The translations under genes and the position numbers were made by a program. A stretch of 64,000 bases of DNA, taken from Dugong dugon. Its lineage: Eukaryota > Chordata > Mammalia > Sirenia > Dugongidae. Positions 10,956-22,517 of the stretch are shown here, in pieces (the first letter of the stretch is position 1; each line of letters starts with the position of its first letter). The notes under the pieces were generated by a model. The model saw nothing but the letters and a program-made list of their open reading frames with translations, was not told the DNA's origin and made no database searches. The stretch is from NCBI GenBank assembly GCA_030035585.1, contig CM057460.1:134338714-134402713 (forward strand), given 5' to 3'.

Positions 10956-13900
10956 GTACAAAAGGCAGGCTGCTTTGCACAGTGAAATGAGTTTATCAAG
11001 TAATCCTTTTAAAAAAAAAAAGAAAGATTGAAATTTTGTACACTGGAAGAATGTCTGATTTAATCAAGTTTTTGTATTATAGTACTAAACAGTAGGGAAT
11101 TATATTGATATAGTTGTATTTTTTCAGAAACCCACACAAATGTGGGCATAAACTGCCCTAAGAGTTTCTTTTTGTGTGTCATAGCTGTCTGTCAAGTGGC
11201 AGAACCATTCTCGCCATCACCACCATACCTCCCTTTCCTAGGTTGATAAAGAACAGGACTGATTTTTCAGGAATGGTTTAAAAGAATTCTTCAGAGTAAA
11301 GAGTGGTAGCTTAGAGGAATGGTGCTGTGGGTTTTTTCCCTTTTCTCTGCAGTAGGAGTGACTTCTTGAAATGCATGCCCACAGGGCCCAGAAGTGGTTA
11401 CAGGGGGCCTTAGGTATTGGTGCCCTCAGCCTGTGAGGGGCTAGGCAGGGCCTTTGTTGGCACCCAGTCTATCTAATGGCCTCAAGCAGCCTAACAGGCC
11501 TTGAAAATATTTTCATTTTCTACGTGCACAATGATGTAAAAAGGTTAGGAAGCAGAGCCATGGGAGAGGGGAGGGAGGTTTTTCCCTACCCCAAGCCACA
11601 TGAGGGGGCACTTGAAGAGGGATGCTTAGCGAGTATTGGGTTCCTGCAGGTGGAAGAGCAGGCATCTTGTCCCTCAGCTGCAGAAAGCTCTGACTGAACC
11701 TGGTACCGCCATCGAACAGTGCATGGGTGGGAAAGCCCGTGCACAAGTTTGGGGTATGTGTGAATGAATGTAAAAACTGGATAAACTTTTCACCTGGAAG
11801 ATCTGAAGGCCCTCAGTGACAAAGCAAAGAGGGGATAGCTGAAGGAGAACCAAGAGAAGCAGATAGAAGAGGAGAGAAAAGTGTGAGAAGAAGGGCTTTG
11901 CATTGGAAACAAAGTTGAGGTTTGATTTGGCCTAAATTTTGAATTATGAACATGAATCGTAATTATCATGAGATCATTCTTATAATTAGAAATGACCAAA
12001 AAATCTGTGGATGTGTTCCCACATCTGCCTAATGTGTGGGAAAGGAGGATTGACAACATGTAGCTGAAGGCCGTGATTAGAGAAAATCCTGTTACCTCCT
12101 CAAAATGTTACGTGTATGTAACAACCTCTAAGAGAACACGTTTTTGCCTTCTGTATGTTTTGTTTTCTTTATTGCAAACTCACGTAATATGCTCATTTAT
12201 TCAGCAGGTATTTACTGAGGTCCTACTGGGTGCAAGGTAGACGGTATCTAAAATAGAAAAACTGGGTGGTGAGAACCAGTAGTTCAGGAAGATAGGACTC
12301 AGGAAATGACAGAAGTCATGGGAAAAACTGTAAACATAAAAGGCAGGAGATTTATAAAAACAAAAAGCATAAGTAACAGCAGAAAGCTCTCTAGAGTGTC
12401 TAGTCACATGAAACTGCTCTTTGGAAAATGACCTTGATAGAAGGTTCCAAGTATCTGCAGGTTTCCTCGTTGTTGGCAGAGCATCCATCTTCTAATTTGA
12501 GGCACCGAGTTTTAACAGGAGTGATAAGAAATTGGAGAGTATGGAAAAGAGAACATTTTAAATTATTACCAGGATCTGCAGAAAGATTAAAGGACTAGCA
12601 TTGTTTTTTGTGTGGAAAGATAATTGAATGAAAACCGAAAACTACATTTTTCCATTTAAAAACACTCATGTTTAGTAGTCTTGAAATGAGCCTTTTATCA
12701 GCTAATAAATGATGGAAAGCCGAAGAAAACCAGCTGATATCAGTAATTGTGTTTTGGGATTTTAGTTCTTTTTTTCTTTTTGATATGTGAAATATCAATC
12801 ACCTCTGAAGAGAGGTGGTCTGTCCTTTCAGAGCATTCATCACGCCACTTAACACAAATGATATTTTTGGCACTAGATATTATAGATGTGGAAACTTGGA
12901 TAATCTTGGAGGAGGGTGTATGCACTGGGTGTGAGATTTTTAAAAAGATAAAAAAGACAGAGAAAAGCGAGTGAGCAAGGAGGGACCTTACGTGGGTGAG
13001 GAGGGACTGAGTAAGGAAAACATTGGGAAGAAAAATGCAGAGGTCAGAGACAAGTGGGAGTAATAACAGTGTGTGTTTATATTGAGTCTCTCTGAGAAGT
13101 CTGAGAGCTCGATGCCGACATGCTGTCTGTAACACTCTTGTGAGGTAGGTGGCAATGGCTTTACGGTGAATTGACCTTTTCATGGTGAGTGATCATAAAC
13201 CAAAAGGAAAATGAAGCTCCTAATGACCTCTAAGTAGCCTAGGGAAAAAAAAGTGTTACCTGTTCCCAAAATAGATCCAGAGGTCTACGATCTCATCATG
13301 ATATTGTCACAGAACATCTCAGATTGTGATGGTTGATGAATATTGGAATATTTTTTGTGATATCTAATGTTGTCAAAGTATAAATAAAAACAGCTTTGAA
13401 TTTTCTTTCAGTTATTGATTTCAGCCATGCTCTATCAAATCTCTTTCTCCTCTGTTAATGATATCTTGGCCAGATTCCATAATTTTCTGCTTGCCTTTGA
13501 CTATTAAAATTTACTCCAGGCTAGTTTAAAATCTCAACCTCATTCCTGTTTCAAAGCCTTCCCTCACCAACCCAGATTCTACTCAGGGTTTCAGGGACTG
13601 GGAATGGGGAGTGAGGCATGAATGGCTTTGACATGCCACTTTAGCCTCCTCCCCTATCTCTTCTGAACCCCAGCATTGGGGACAAAAAGGAGGTATGCAG
13701 GGAAAAAGTCAAATGTCTCTGCTTAACTGGGAAAGATCGTGTATGCTCCTTGAAAGTTGTTGCTGCTTCTTTGGCTCACTGTGGTTTGCCACCAGTGCCC
13801 TCTGTGGTAGGCCTTCAGATGCTGACTCTGTGGTGGGTGCTGTGGGTAGGGTCTTCAGAGGGCCCTTTGGAGCCTCCCCATTGTTACCTGGCATGGGAGA

Positions 13901-14632
13901 TCTGGCTCCAACTTTGCCTTCTCCTCTCCTATACAATTCCCTCTACCTGGGATGCACCGCACTGCCTCTTGGTGCTGGAAGGCCCGCTTCATTTTTAGTT
14001 GGGCAATGACAAGAGAGCTCACACCAAACTGTGTTCTACAAAGCCTGCTCAGTCCACAAGACATGTCCTTGCTGTGGCCCATGGTGGGAGTGTGGGCTGC
14101 TTCATAGCTTTCCTACTACCTGCTGTGTCATCTCTCTTTAGTTCTTTTTATTTCTAATCAGGTAGACTCAGTAACGGATCAGCAGGTGTGCTACCCAAGC
14201 AAGTAGGAATGGGTAAAGAAAATGCCAGTCTCCCCTTCTTACGGGCATCCCCGATTTTATCAGTAATTCTCTTGGAGTCTACCCACCAAAAGGGACAAAA
14301 CATCTCACCACAAACCCTACACACTCCATAAAGGCAAGGACTCTAAGGATATTGCAACCTCCTCACCTGCCCATTCCTCTCCTGTCAGCTGCGGTGGGGA
14401 TTGGTAGTAGTATCTACCTCTTTGTAGGTTCTGAAAGGAGGTATCAACTGTTGAAATTTCATCAGAGGCTCTCTTTTGTAATGATGGTCCATTTTTCCCC
14501 CCGCTGTGGGCTCTGGTAACTGGTTTTGGAATAACAGAGAAAGTCCCATTCAATATTCTGTTACAGTGGTTTTATAAAAAATGTTTAGAGGGAGGTCCTG
14601 ATATAATTACGTGACTCTTTGTTTTCTGACAG
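10956..14632 (+). other. SNCAIP: SNCAIP intron, 3.7 kb
   Basis: Opens 'gtacaaaagg' and closes 'ttgttttctgacag'. I recognise no repeat family with confidence here. Several 60-150 codon open frames on both strands (for example the minus strand at 12740-13183) have no family signature and look like chance. Confidence 0.8.
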
Positions 14633-14802
14633 ACCTTGGTTGAATATGGAGCAAATGTCACCATGCAGAACCACTCAGGGGAAAAGCCCTCCCAGAGTGC
14701 TGAGCGGCATGGCCACACCCTGTGCTCCCGGTACCTGGTAGTGGTGGAGACCTGCATGTCGCTGGCCTCTCAGGTGGTTAAGTTAACCAAGCAGCTAAAG
14801 GA
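14633..14802 (+). CDS. SNCAIP: Synphilin-1 ankyrin end and coiled-coil start exon
   Basis: Acceptor 'ttgttttctgacag' and donor 'aaagga|gtaagt' bound 170 bases, phase 0 in and 2 out. The first residues, 'TLVEYGANVTMQNHSGEKP', finish one ankyrin repeat and begin the next ('GEKPSQSAERHGHTLCSRYL'). The end, 'SLASQVVKLTKQLKE', starts a heptad pattern that continues in the next exon. The coiled coil is therefore split by the intron. Tyr, Leu and Val core positions are intact. Confidence 0.95.
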
Positions 14803-14858
14803 GTAAGTGTCCTATGCGATCTGTAAGAACAAAGCCTGCCTTATAATTGGTTGTGCTT

Positions 14859-15201
14859 AGGTTTCAGCTTAGGGCAGTGGCGGTTCAGTGGTAAATTCTT
14901 GCTTTCCACACAGGAGACTTGGGTTTGATTCCTGCCTAGTGTATCTCATGCATAGTCCCCACCCATCTGCCATGGAGGCTTGTGTGTTGCTATCATGCTG
15001 AAGAGGTTTAGGGGAGCTTTCAGACTAAGACAGGTTAGGAAAAAAGGCCTGGTGATCTACTTCTGAAAATAAACCAATGAAGATCCACAGCCTGTCATGG
15101 GGATGGCACAGAACCAGGCAGCATTTTGTTCTGTTGTGCATGGGGTTGCCATGAGGCAGGGGCCGACTTGATGGCAGCTAACAACACCAACAGGTTTCAG
15201 C
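14859..15201 (+). repeat. Long SINE with tRNA-Gly-like head and RTE tail
   Basis: The head from about 14874 resembles tRNA-Gly: a 'cggttcagtggtaaattctt' A-box region and a 'gggtttgattcctgcc' B-box. The tail reads 'tgatctacttctgaaaataa' and then 'gccgacttgatggcagctaa', the RTE-derived 3' end. Flanks 'aggtttcagc' (14859 on) and 'aggtttcagc' (15192 on) are a target-site duplication. It is longer than, and headed differently from, the other AfroSINEs here. It is a SINE, not a functional tRNA gene, because the head is diverged and embedded. Confidence 0.78.
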
Positions 15202-16419
15202 CAAGTACTTTTATAAGCTTTCTTCATTCCAGTTGTACAGTGAATTCCTAACATTCTCCTCATCTTTTCTTCCTTTGTCCCAAGTCCTCACAGCCACTGT
15301 TAATGATGAAGATGCCATCTCAGAAAAGATGATATTAAATTAAAAAGTGCAGAACAAGCACCCTCAGCAGGGAATTTAGGCCTTTCTCCTCTGTTCACAT
15401 CTCAGGGCCAGACAGATTACGTAGCAGGGTACGGAAAGCACACACCGGTACCATCCGGGAGCTTCTATCTTTAATATTCCAGGAAATCAAAAAGAGCATG
15501 AAAGACGACTAGATCTGGGCCAGTTTCTTAGTTTTCTCAAGGAGAAAAATGTATATTTGGTAAATTATGGACAGACAACTTCATAACTCTCAGCCACTAA
15601 ACTTATTTTAAAAGTTAAGCAGATGATTCATGAATCCCCAGAATGTAGTGCTCAGTCAGCATGAAGCTGCTTAAAATACTGTATACTAGCTAAAGTCACT
15701 TCCTTTCTTGATAAGATTGTTAAACTGGTACACATCGTTTATCTAGATGTCAGGGAAGAGTGTCTGGGAGATTGTTCTGATATGCTTTAAGAAAGGTGGG
15801 CCACATGATAGTCAGGTAGGTCTTTAGTGGGTTGAATAATTAAGGAACTGACGCCCACCGGAGGGAAGATCTCTATTGGCTTGTTTCAAAGCTCTGGCCT
15901 TAGACCATGCCACAGTGGGAACGAATTACTGAAAATCAGAATTAGTATTCAAAGTAGTATGGACAGATGAGGAGGCTAATCCTTAAAAATTATGGAACTC
16001 TGCTTTTAAGTTATAATTTTTTTTCCCCTGAATACAGTTCATTTGAACAAAGACCTGGTGGTAGTTGTGAGGCCTTAACTGATTATAAGTATAATTGATT
16101 CAACAATATGACAAGACCTTGGACCCTCTGACTCCCTGCTAAGCTCGGGGAAACCTCCTTCCTCTCTCTACTACCACTCTTTTCCCTTAGAGACATAAGC
16201 CTGTGCCCCACACCCCACCCCCATACCTAGGCTAATCGTTTTAATGAGTCTAGGCTTTTTTTTTTTTTTTAATTAAAATCTAAAAATAAAGGGGTTATTG
16301 CTCTGATATACTCTTTACACCTTAAACTGAAATTATCCGTTGAGGTCACCTTTTAGCTAAATAACAAATTGGCTCATAAAATAAAGAATATCATCTGTGA
16401 GTAATGAGATCCTTTTAAA

Positions 16420-16665
16420 AAATTATCTGTGTGAGACCAAATAGTCAAAAATTACTCTAAAGCAAATATGAGAAGGTAAGGTAAGGGGGCAGAGAAGCTA
16501 GGTTACTGGAAATTATGTAACCAGAATGAAATGAATGAGAATGATGAAAAATGTAACCAATATCACTGAATAATTTGTGTAGAAATTGTTAAATGGGAAC
16601 CTAATTGGCTGTGTAAACTTTCACCTTAAATACAATAAAATATTATAAATAAATAAAAGGGTTAC
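16420..16665 (+). repeat. Diverged L1 3' end
   Basis: 'gaaatgaatgagaatgatga', then 'atcactgaataatttgtgta' and 'gtacaataaa'-like A-rich sequence ending 'aaataaataaaaggg'. It matches in order the L1 3' ends at 51.4 and 57.9 kb, with much divergence. Confidence 0.5.
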
Positions 16666-16824
16666 TTCTGAGCATCCACTTCCCAATTATAGAAAACCCC
16701 CCTGGGGAAGATGAGCATAAAGGTCTGAATGTAGTTGAGGGGGAAGTGTGCACAAATTAATAATTCAATAGGTTATCTTACCACAGTGAACATCCTTGTA
16801 CACATGTCTTTATGTACACCTATA

Positions 16825-16956
16825 CCTGTTGCTGTCAAGTCGATTCCAATTCATAGTGACCCTATAGGACAGAACAGAACTGCCCCATAGGGTTTCCAAG
16901 GAGCAGCTGGTGGATTCAAACTGCTGACCTTTTGGTTAGCAGCCGAGCTCTTAATC
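16825..16956 (-). repeat. AfroSINE, reverse orientation
   Basis: 'cctgttgctgtcaagtcgat' to 'gttagcagccgagctcttaa', lacking the outermost head bases. It lies inside the old LINE at 16750-17400. Confidence 0.85.
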
Positions 16957-17049
16957 GTGTTACATGTATACGTATTCCTAAAGATAAATTTCTAGAAAAG
17001 AAATTGATAGAACAAAGGGCGTACACATTTAAAATGTGGTTAGGTGTTG

Positions 17050-17332
17050 CCTTGTTGTTGTTGTTGTTAGCTGCTGTTGAGTCACCCCTCCAACTCATGG
17101 CAACCTCATGCACAGCGGAGTGAAAGGCTGCCTGGTCCTGCCCCATCCGCATGATCGGTTGCAGTTTGGACCATTGGGATCCATGGGGTTTTCATTAGCT
17201 GATTTTTGGAAGTAGACTGTCAGGCCTTTCTTCCTAGTCTGTTTTAGTCTGGAAGCTCCACTGAAACCTGCCGGCATCATAGCAACACGCAAGTCTCCAC
17301 TGACAGATGGGTAGCAGTTGTGCAGATTGCCT
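17050..17332 (-). repeat. Long RTE-tailed SINE, head truncated
   Basis: 'gttgttgttgttagctgctg' to 'gacagatgggtagcagttgt'. Read on the minus strand it aligns with the middle and tail of the SINE at 14859-15201 and with 25607-26010, but ends before the tRNA-like head. It lies inside the old LINE. Confidence 0.72.
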
Positions 17333-18324
17333 AATAGCCTTCCAAAAATAATGTCCCAGTTTCAACTCCCTCAAATAGTGTATGGACCTATCCAAAAAGA
17401 GGAACTTCAAAATGGTCTAGTAGAATGCTTTTTCTAAAGGCTCATATTCAGAGAAAACATGGCAAAACATTCTCTACAGTCTCTGTACCATGGAGTCTGA
17501 GCAGCTTTCATGAGTTATAATAGCTGTTTTATTGGCAGATTCTTCAAGGTCAGGGTCTTGGCTGCTCTCTCTGTTGATGATCCCAGGATAAAATACACAT
17601 ATACGCTAATAGCCAACAGTCCTTCAGTTCTCTCCAGAGCTAAATGCTGTGGACACTTTTATAGAAGTACTTAGGCCAATGACAAGATAAAACATGAGGG
17701 GTTATGTTGTAGACGCCAGTCTTTTACTTTCTGTGTGCCTCAGTGAAACTGACAAAACCAGAAATGAATAGATAATCAACTTAGTATAGCCACAGTCCAC
17801 TGTGCCCTCCAGGGCCCAGGGTACCAATAACTTAGATAGGTGCAGGAGAAAAGATGGGAAACATTGCCTTTTCAGTCCAAAATTCTGGGTGGGAGACAGT
17901 CTTGAGTGCCTTTTCCTACTAGAATACCAGCTCTTTAAAAACATGGTTACTATTTAGAAATGGCAACTTTTGGCTCTGATGAAGTCCTAATCTATGAGCC
18001 TAGGACTGTGCTCATGTATTTTCTTTATTTAATTAAAATCTATAAGTCCTTTAGCATTTAAAGAATAGAGTCATTCTTTTCATATTGACCTTGCCTGTAA
18101 GCAGCTGAGGATTTTAGTCATTAGTCAACCCAATTGCCCTCAAATAGTTAATTCTTGAATATGGTGTCATTCACTTTAAGACACCTAATAAACCTTTTGA
18201 AAGCAGACCATAATTTGTCTTCATCTGTTTTAGCCCTTCACTGAATATTTTTCTAAAAACTTGATATGCAATACCAACTAGCAAAAGTGGGAAGAATAGA
18301 ATGTTGTAATGCATTTTTTTTTTT

Positions 18325-18545
18325 CTTTAGATCAAGTTGGCAAATTACAACCCGTGGGCCAAATCCAGCTCACTGCTGTTTTTGTGAATAAAGTTTTATT
18401 AGAACATAGCCACACATTCATTTATGTATTGTCTAGGGGTGATTTTGTGCTACAGAGGCAGAATTAAGTTGTGACAGAGACCATAGAGTTCATAAGCCTA
18501 AGGTATTTACCCTCTGACCCTTAAGAAGAATGTTACTGTCTCCTG
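18325..18545 (+). repeat. hAT-like DNA transposon fragment
   Basis: 'ggcaaattacaacccgtggg', 'ttttattagaacatagccac' and 'gctacagaggcagaattaag' match the widespread mammalian non-autonomous element with a 'ggccaaatccggcccac'-type core. I place it in the hAT-Charlie group from memory; the subfamily is not named. Confidence 0.6.
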
Positions 18546-18890
18546 CTTTAGACAATGAAGTTTTCAGCAGGTGAGTTTGCCAGAATTAGTGAGATAAAAT
18601 GAGAACACAGAATTCTTTGGTCTTAAGGATGAAATGTTAGGACTAAGACTCACCACTTTTGAAAAATAAAACAAAAGTAGATACTTCTTGGGGCTTATGG
18701 AGGGGTATCATCAGAACCTGCTCTCACAGAATTTGATTTAGGCAGCCAGTGGTTGTTGAGTATGTGTAATGACACTTGGCAAGGAGGACACTGGGCTTCT
18801 TTAAGCCGGTTTCTATGGTTCAGCAGTCATTTTAAGAATGCTTGTAACTCATGACAGCTACTACTGTGTTTGATGCTAATTGTACTAGTT

Positions 18891-19468
18891 TTCTATTGCT
18901 CCTATAACAAATTATAACAAGAAAAATCAGTGGCTGAAAACAACACAGATTTGTTATCTTACAGTTCTGTAGATCAGAAGTCCACTGCAGATCTCACCAA
19001 ACTAAAATCAAGCTGTATTCCTTTCTGGAGGCTCTAGAATGAGAGGCTGTTTCTGCTTGTTGGGGTTGTTGACAGAAACAGTCTGTTGTGGTTATGGGAC
19101 AAGGTCCCCCTTTTCTTGGTGGTTGTAAACTGAGGGTCATTGCAAACTTCTAGAGGCTGTTGCATTCCTTGGCTCACAGCCCCCTCCCTCCATCTTCAAA
19201 ACCAGCAACCACGTATTGAGTCCTCACACTTTTAATCTCTCTGACCTACTCTTCTGCCTCCTATTTCCTCTTTTAAGGACTCATGTGATTAAATTAGACC
19301 CACCTGATAATCCAGGATAACCTCCCTATTTTAAAATCAGCTCATGAGCAACCTTAATTCCATCTACAACTTTAATTGCCTTTTGTTGTATAAGGTTACG
19401 TATTCACAGGTTTCAGGGATTATGATGTGACTATCTTTGGAGGGCCATTATTCTGCCTACCGACTAAT
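18891..19468 (-). repeat. ERVL-MaLR-type LTR, reverse
   Basis: Starts 'tgtactagttttctattgct', with 'ctgaaaacaacacagatttg' and 'acagttctgtagatcagaag' following. Read on the minus strand this is the usual 3' end of a mammalian MaLR-type LTR, ending 'ctagtaca'. The far end near 19468 is blurred. It is a solo, diverged LTR with no internal viral sequence. Confidence 0.6.
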
Positions 19469-19744
19469 ACTACAGAGTTCAGTAAATACTGCTTATTCCT
19501 GTAAATTCAGGATCAGTTTACTGTACTTATTTAAAATTCTGTAGTAATGTGTGTTTTCTAAGTGAGTTTTAGTTTCATTAACCTGTGGTTTTTAGCCTAT
19601 TTCTCTTAACTTTAAAACCCTTTTGATAGATATGCTATATTTTCAGAGGAAATAAGAGTGTTGCCATATGCTGTTTTTCCCTTTATATAAGAAAATGCCA
19701 AGTTATTTAAATTGTTTTTTCCCAAAGTGGAAATTGTTTTGTTT

Positions 19745-20159
19745 TGTCTTAGTTATCTAGTGCTGCTAAAACAGAAGTACCACAGTTAGGTGGCTTTAAC
19801 AAACAGAAACTTATTTTCTCACAGTTTACGGGCTAGAAGTCCTAATTCAGGGCGCCAGCTCTAGGGGAAGGCTTTCTCTCTCCGTTGGCTCTGGGAGAAG
19901 GTCCTTGTCTCTTTTTAGCTTCTGTTCCTTGGCTCCTTAGTGATCTTCATGTGGCTGCATGGCATCTGTCTTCCCCCATCGGTGCTTGCTTGTATGCTTA
20001 ATCTGCTGTTTTATATCTCAAAAGAGATTGATTTAAAACACACCAATACTTCCTCATTAACATAAGAAAAAAAACCCGTAGTCCCAAATGGGAATATAAC
20101 CACAGGTAAGGTAGGATTTACAACACCTATTTTCAGGGGACACAATTAAATCCATAACA
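19745..20159 (-). repeat. Solo LTR, reverse orientation
   Basis: Runs from 'tgtcttagttatctagtgct' to 'acaattaaatccataaca', with TG and CA ends, and is flanked by short 'gttt(t)' repeats (19741 on and 20160 on). On the minus strand it opens 'tgttatggatttaattgtgt' and ends 'agataactaagaca', so it belongs with the LTR at 44853-45374. No internal retroviral genes. Confidence 0.72.
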
Positions 20160-20219
20160 GTTTTGCTGTAATCACTAAATTAATAAAATTATCTTTTTTA
20201 AACCAAATAATTTAAAAAG

Positions 20220-20600
20220 AGTAAGTAAAATTTTGAAGTATATTCTTACAGATTTTTCCCTATTGGTATATGTATATATAGCAATATATACATGGTTGGT
20301 TTTCTTAAAAATAAGATTATACCACACATACTATTTTGTAGCTTCCCTTTTTACTTAATACCTTAAGGAAACTTTTCCTGTGCCTTTAGATATAAAAATA
20401 TGTTATTATTTTTAATAGATTCTATTATATAAATAATAATTGATTTACTTAGTCCTTATTGATGAGCATTTAGATTACTTACAATTAACGTCCTTTTGGG
20501 TACTTTTGATTGATTCCTTAGGAGAATTTCTGAACTTTGAGGATAAAGATTATATGCATTTTTAATAGTTATTGCAAGTTATCATGAAAAAAATTTACAT
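20220..20600 (-). repeat. Old LINE-like AT-rich stretch
   Basis: Phrases such as 'tgtagcttccctttttactt' and 'gatgagcatttagattactt' are typical of reverse old L1 sequence. It is too diverged to name. It lies just upstream of the 20655 exon. Confidence 0.4.
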
Positions 20601-20654
20601 CTACTTATTTACAGTAGTAGCCAGGTATTAAAGAGATTATGTGTTTTCCCTTAG

Positions 20655-20747
20655 ACAGACAGTGGAACGTGTCACACTGCAGAACCAACTCCAACAACTC
20701 CTAGAAGCCCAGAGATCAGAAGGCAAATCACTCCCTTCCTCCCCCAG
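20655..20747 (+). CDS. SNCAIP: Synphilin-1 coiled-coil exon (93 bases)
   Basis: Acceptor 'tgttttcccttag' and donor 'tcccccag|gtaata', phase 2 at both ends. With the split codon it encodes EQTVERVTLQNQLQQLLEAQ and then RSEGKSLPSSPS. Leu/Val heptad positions (V-x-L-x-N-x-L-x-x-L-L) continue the coiled coil begun at the end of the previous exon. A Ser/Pro-rich linker follows. The coiled coil lies in the part of synphilin-1 linked to self-association and alpha-synuclein binding (established knowledge). Confidence 0.95.
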
Positions 20748-21448
20748 GTAATACCAGGAATGTTGGTGTCTAGAGTTCTTAAGTATCTCAAATCTCTGAA
20801 TCTTTTAGAGTTCCTTTTGAAAGGATGGCAGCAGAAAACCTTTTGTTCTTATAAAGAGGAATAAAAATGATATTAACAGTGGAAAAGCCTGAGTATTTCT
20901 TCATCTATGGAAAGGGAATAAAGATATAAATTCATAAAGTTGATGAAGATGGGATTAAAATTGAGAAAAATCCATGCAAAATTGATGTGTAAACAGTAAA
21001 ACAATAGACAAATTTAGTAGTCATTCTAGTGGCAAAATATATGAGACATGTTACGGTTTGGTTATGGTTGCCACTGTGGAGTATTTGCAAATTGCTTTGA
21101 AAAGATATTGTGACTATTGTTATTCCAGGAGCTGTGATGGCACAGTGGTTAAGATCTTGGCTGCTAATCTAAATTGGTGATTTGAACCCACCAACTGCTC
21201 CATGGGGTAAAAATGTGGCAGCCTGCTTCTGTAGAGATTTGCAGCCTTGGAAACCGTATAGGGTAGTTCTACTCTGTCCTACAGGGTTGCTGTGAGTCAG
21301 AATTGATTCAGGGGCAGTGGGTTTATTCTTATTCCATTCTTAGTGATTGGTAAGTTAGTAGTGGTAGTAAAAGCCATGCGGTTACTTGTCATCAGGTCAT
21401 TTTAACCCAGTAGGGAATCATCTCATATGTCCTGTTTCCTCTTTTCAG
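20748..21448 (+). other. SNCAIP: SNCAIP intron, 0.7 kb
   Basis: Opens 'gtaatacc' and closes 'tttcctcttttcag'. It holds one AfroSINE at 21128-21325. Confidence 0.9.
21128..21325 (+). repeat. AfroSINE
   Basis: 'ggagctgtgatggcacagtg' to 'gattcaggggcagtgggttt'. 'ttattcc' on each side looks like a short target-site duplication. Confidence 0.85.
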
Positions 21449-22517
21449 TTCACCGTCCTCACCAACTTCCAGAAAGTCCCAGTGGAAACCTCCAGATGCA
21501 GATGATGAATCTATAGCCAAAAGCAAACCAGGAATCCAAGAGGGGATTCGGGTTCTTGGAAGCCTGTCAGCATCCAGCCGAGCTAGGGCCAAAGCAAAAG
21601 ATGAAGATTCTGATAAAATCCTACGCCAGTTGTTGGGAAAAGAAATCTCAGAGAATGTCTGCACCCAGGAAAAGTTGTCCTTTGAATTCCAGGATGCTCA
21701 GGCATCCTCTAGAAATTCGAAAAAGATTCCTCCAGAGAAGAGGGAACTGAAGTTAGCCAGGCTGCGGCAGCTGATGCAGAGGTCACTGAGTGAGTCTGAC
21801 ACAGACTCTAATCACTCTGAGGACCCCAAGACCACACCTGTGAAAAAGGCTGACAGGGCCCGGCCGCAGCCCATTGTAGAAAGTGTGGAGAGTATGGACA
21901 GTGCAGAAAGCTTACACTTGATGATAAAGAAACACACCTTGGCATCAGGTCGCAGGTTTCCTTTTAGCATCAAGGCCTCCAAATCCCTGGATGGCCATAG
22001 CCCTTCTCCCACCTCAGAGAACAGTGAACCAGACTTGGAATCCCAGTATCCAAGCTCTGGGAATACCCCCCCAAACCAAACCCCTGGGGATGCCACTCAT
22101 CCCAGCCCTGACAGCACTGCTGCCCAAAAAGTTGCCACAAGTCCCAAGAGTGCCCTCAAATCTCCATCTTCCAAGCGCCGAACATCTCAGAACTTGAAAC
22201 TCAGAGTTACCTTTGAGGAGCCTGTGGTACAGATGGAGCAAACTAACCTTGAACTTAATGGAGAAAAGGACAGAGATAGGGGCAGGGCCCCCCAGCGGAC
22301 CTCCACAAGTAGTGAATCAGGAGATCAGCTGAAAAGGCCTTTTGGAACCTTCCGATCCATCATGGAGACACTAAGTGGCAACCAGAACAATAACAATAAC
22401 TATCAGGCAGCCAACCAGCTAAAGATCTCTGCCCCGCCCTTGACCTCGCTTAGAAAGAAGACAACAGACACCAAGGGAAATCCCATGAGCTTGGCTAGCA
22501 AAGGAAAGAATAAGATA
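21449..22517 (+). CDS. SNCAIP: Synphilin-1 large C-terminal exon (356 codons)
   Basis: Acceptor 'cctcttttcag' and donor 'aagata|gtgagt' bound 1069 bases, phase 2 in and 0 out, with no stop in frame. It encodes the Ser-, Lys- and Pro-rich C-terminal region. Visible parts are an acidic-basic stretch 'DEDSDKILRQLLGKEIS', a Lys/Arg-rich 'RELKLARLRQLMQRSLSES', many Ser-Pro sites ('GHSPSPTSENSEP', 'ATSPKSALKSPSSKRRTS'), an RVTF tetrapeptide at 22203-22214, and a poly-Asn run 'NQNNNNNYQ' near 22382-22405. In human SNCAIP the Parkinson-linked R621C change falls in this region (established knowledge). Reading past the donor stops after about 18 more codons, at 22572. Confidence 0.96.

Larger units (their letters stand above)
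16750..17400 (-). repeat. Old L1 fragment cut by two SINEs
   Basis: Pieces at about 16760-16824, 16957-17049 and 17333-17400 read in order as one reverse old LINE: 'gaacatccttgtacacatgt', then 'aaagataaatttctagaaaa', then 'gcctaatagccttccaaaaa'. The gaps are filled by an AfroSINE at 16825-16956 and a longer RTE-tailed SINE at 17050-17332, both reverse. Confidence 0.65.
14803..20654 (+). other. SNCAIP: SNCAIP intron, 5.9 kb
   Basis: Opens 'gtaagtgtcc' and closes 'gtgttttcccttag'. It contains a tRNA-Gly-type SINE, an old LINE cut by two SINEs, an hAT fragment and two reverse LTRs, listed separately. I recognise nothing in 15200-16420 or 17400-18320. Confidence 0.85.

Noticed and set aside
12740..13183. 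A 147-codon minus-strand open frame in an SNCAIP intron
   Set aside because: No recognisable family, low-complexity Leu/Ser/His stretches, and no regulatory or splice context.
14874..14945. A possible tRNA-Gly gene
   Set aside because: The A- and B-box-like parts are diverged, and the sequence continues into a SINE body bounded by a target-site duplication. It is a tRNA-derived SINE head.
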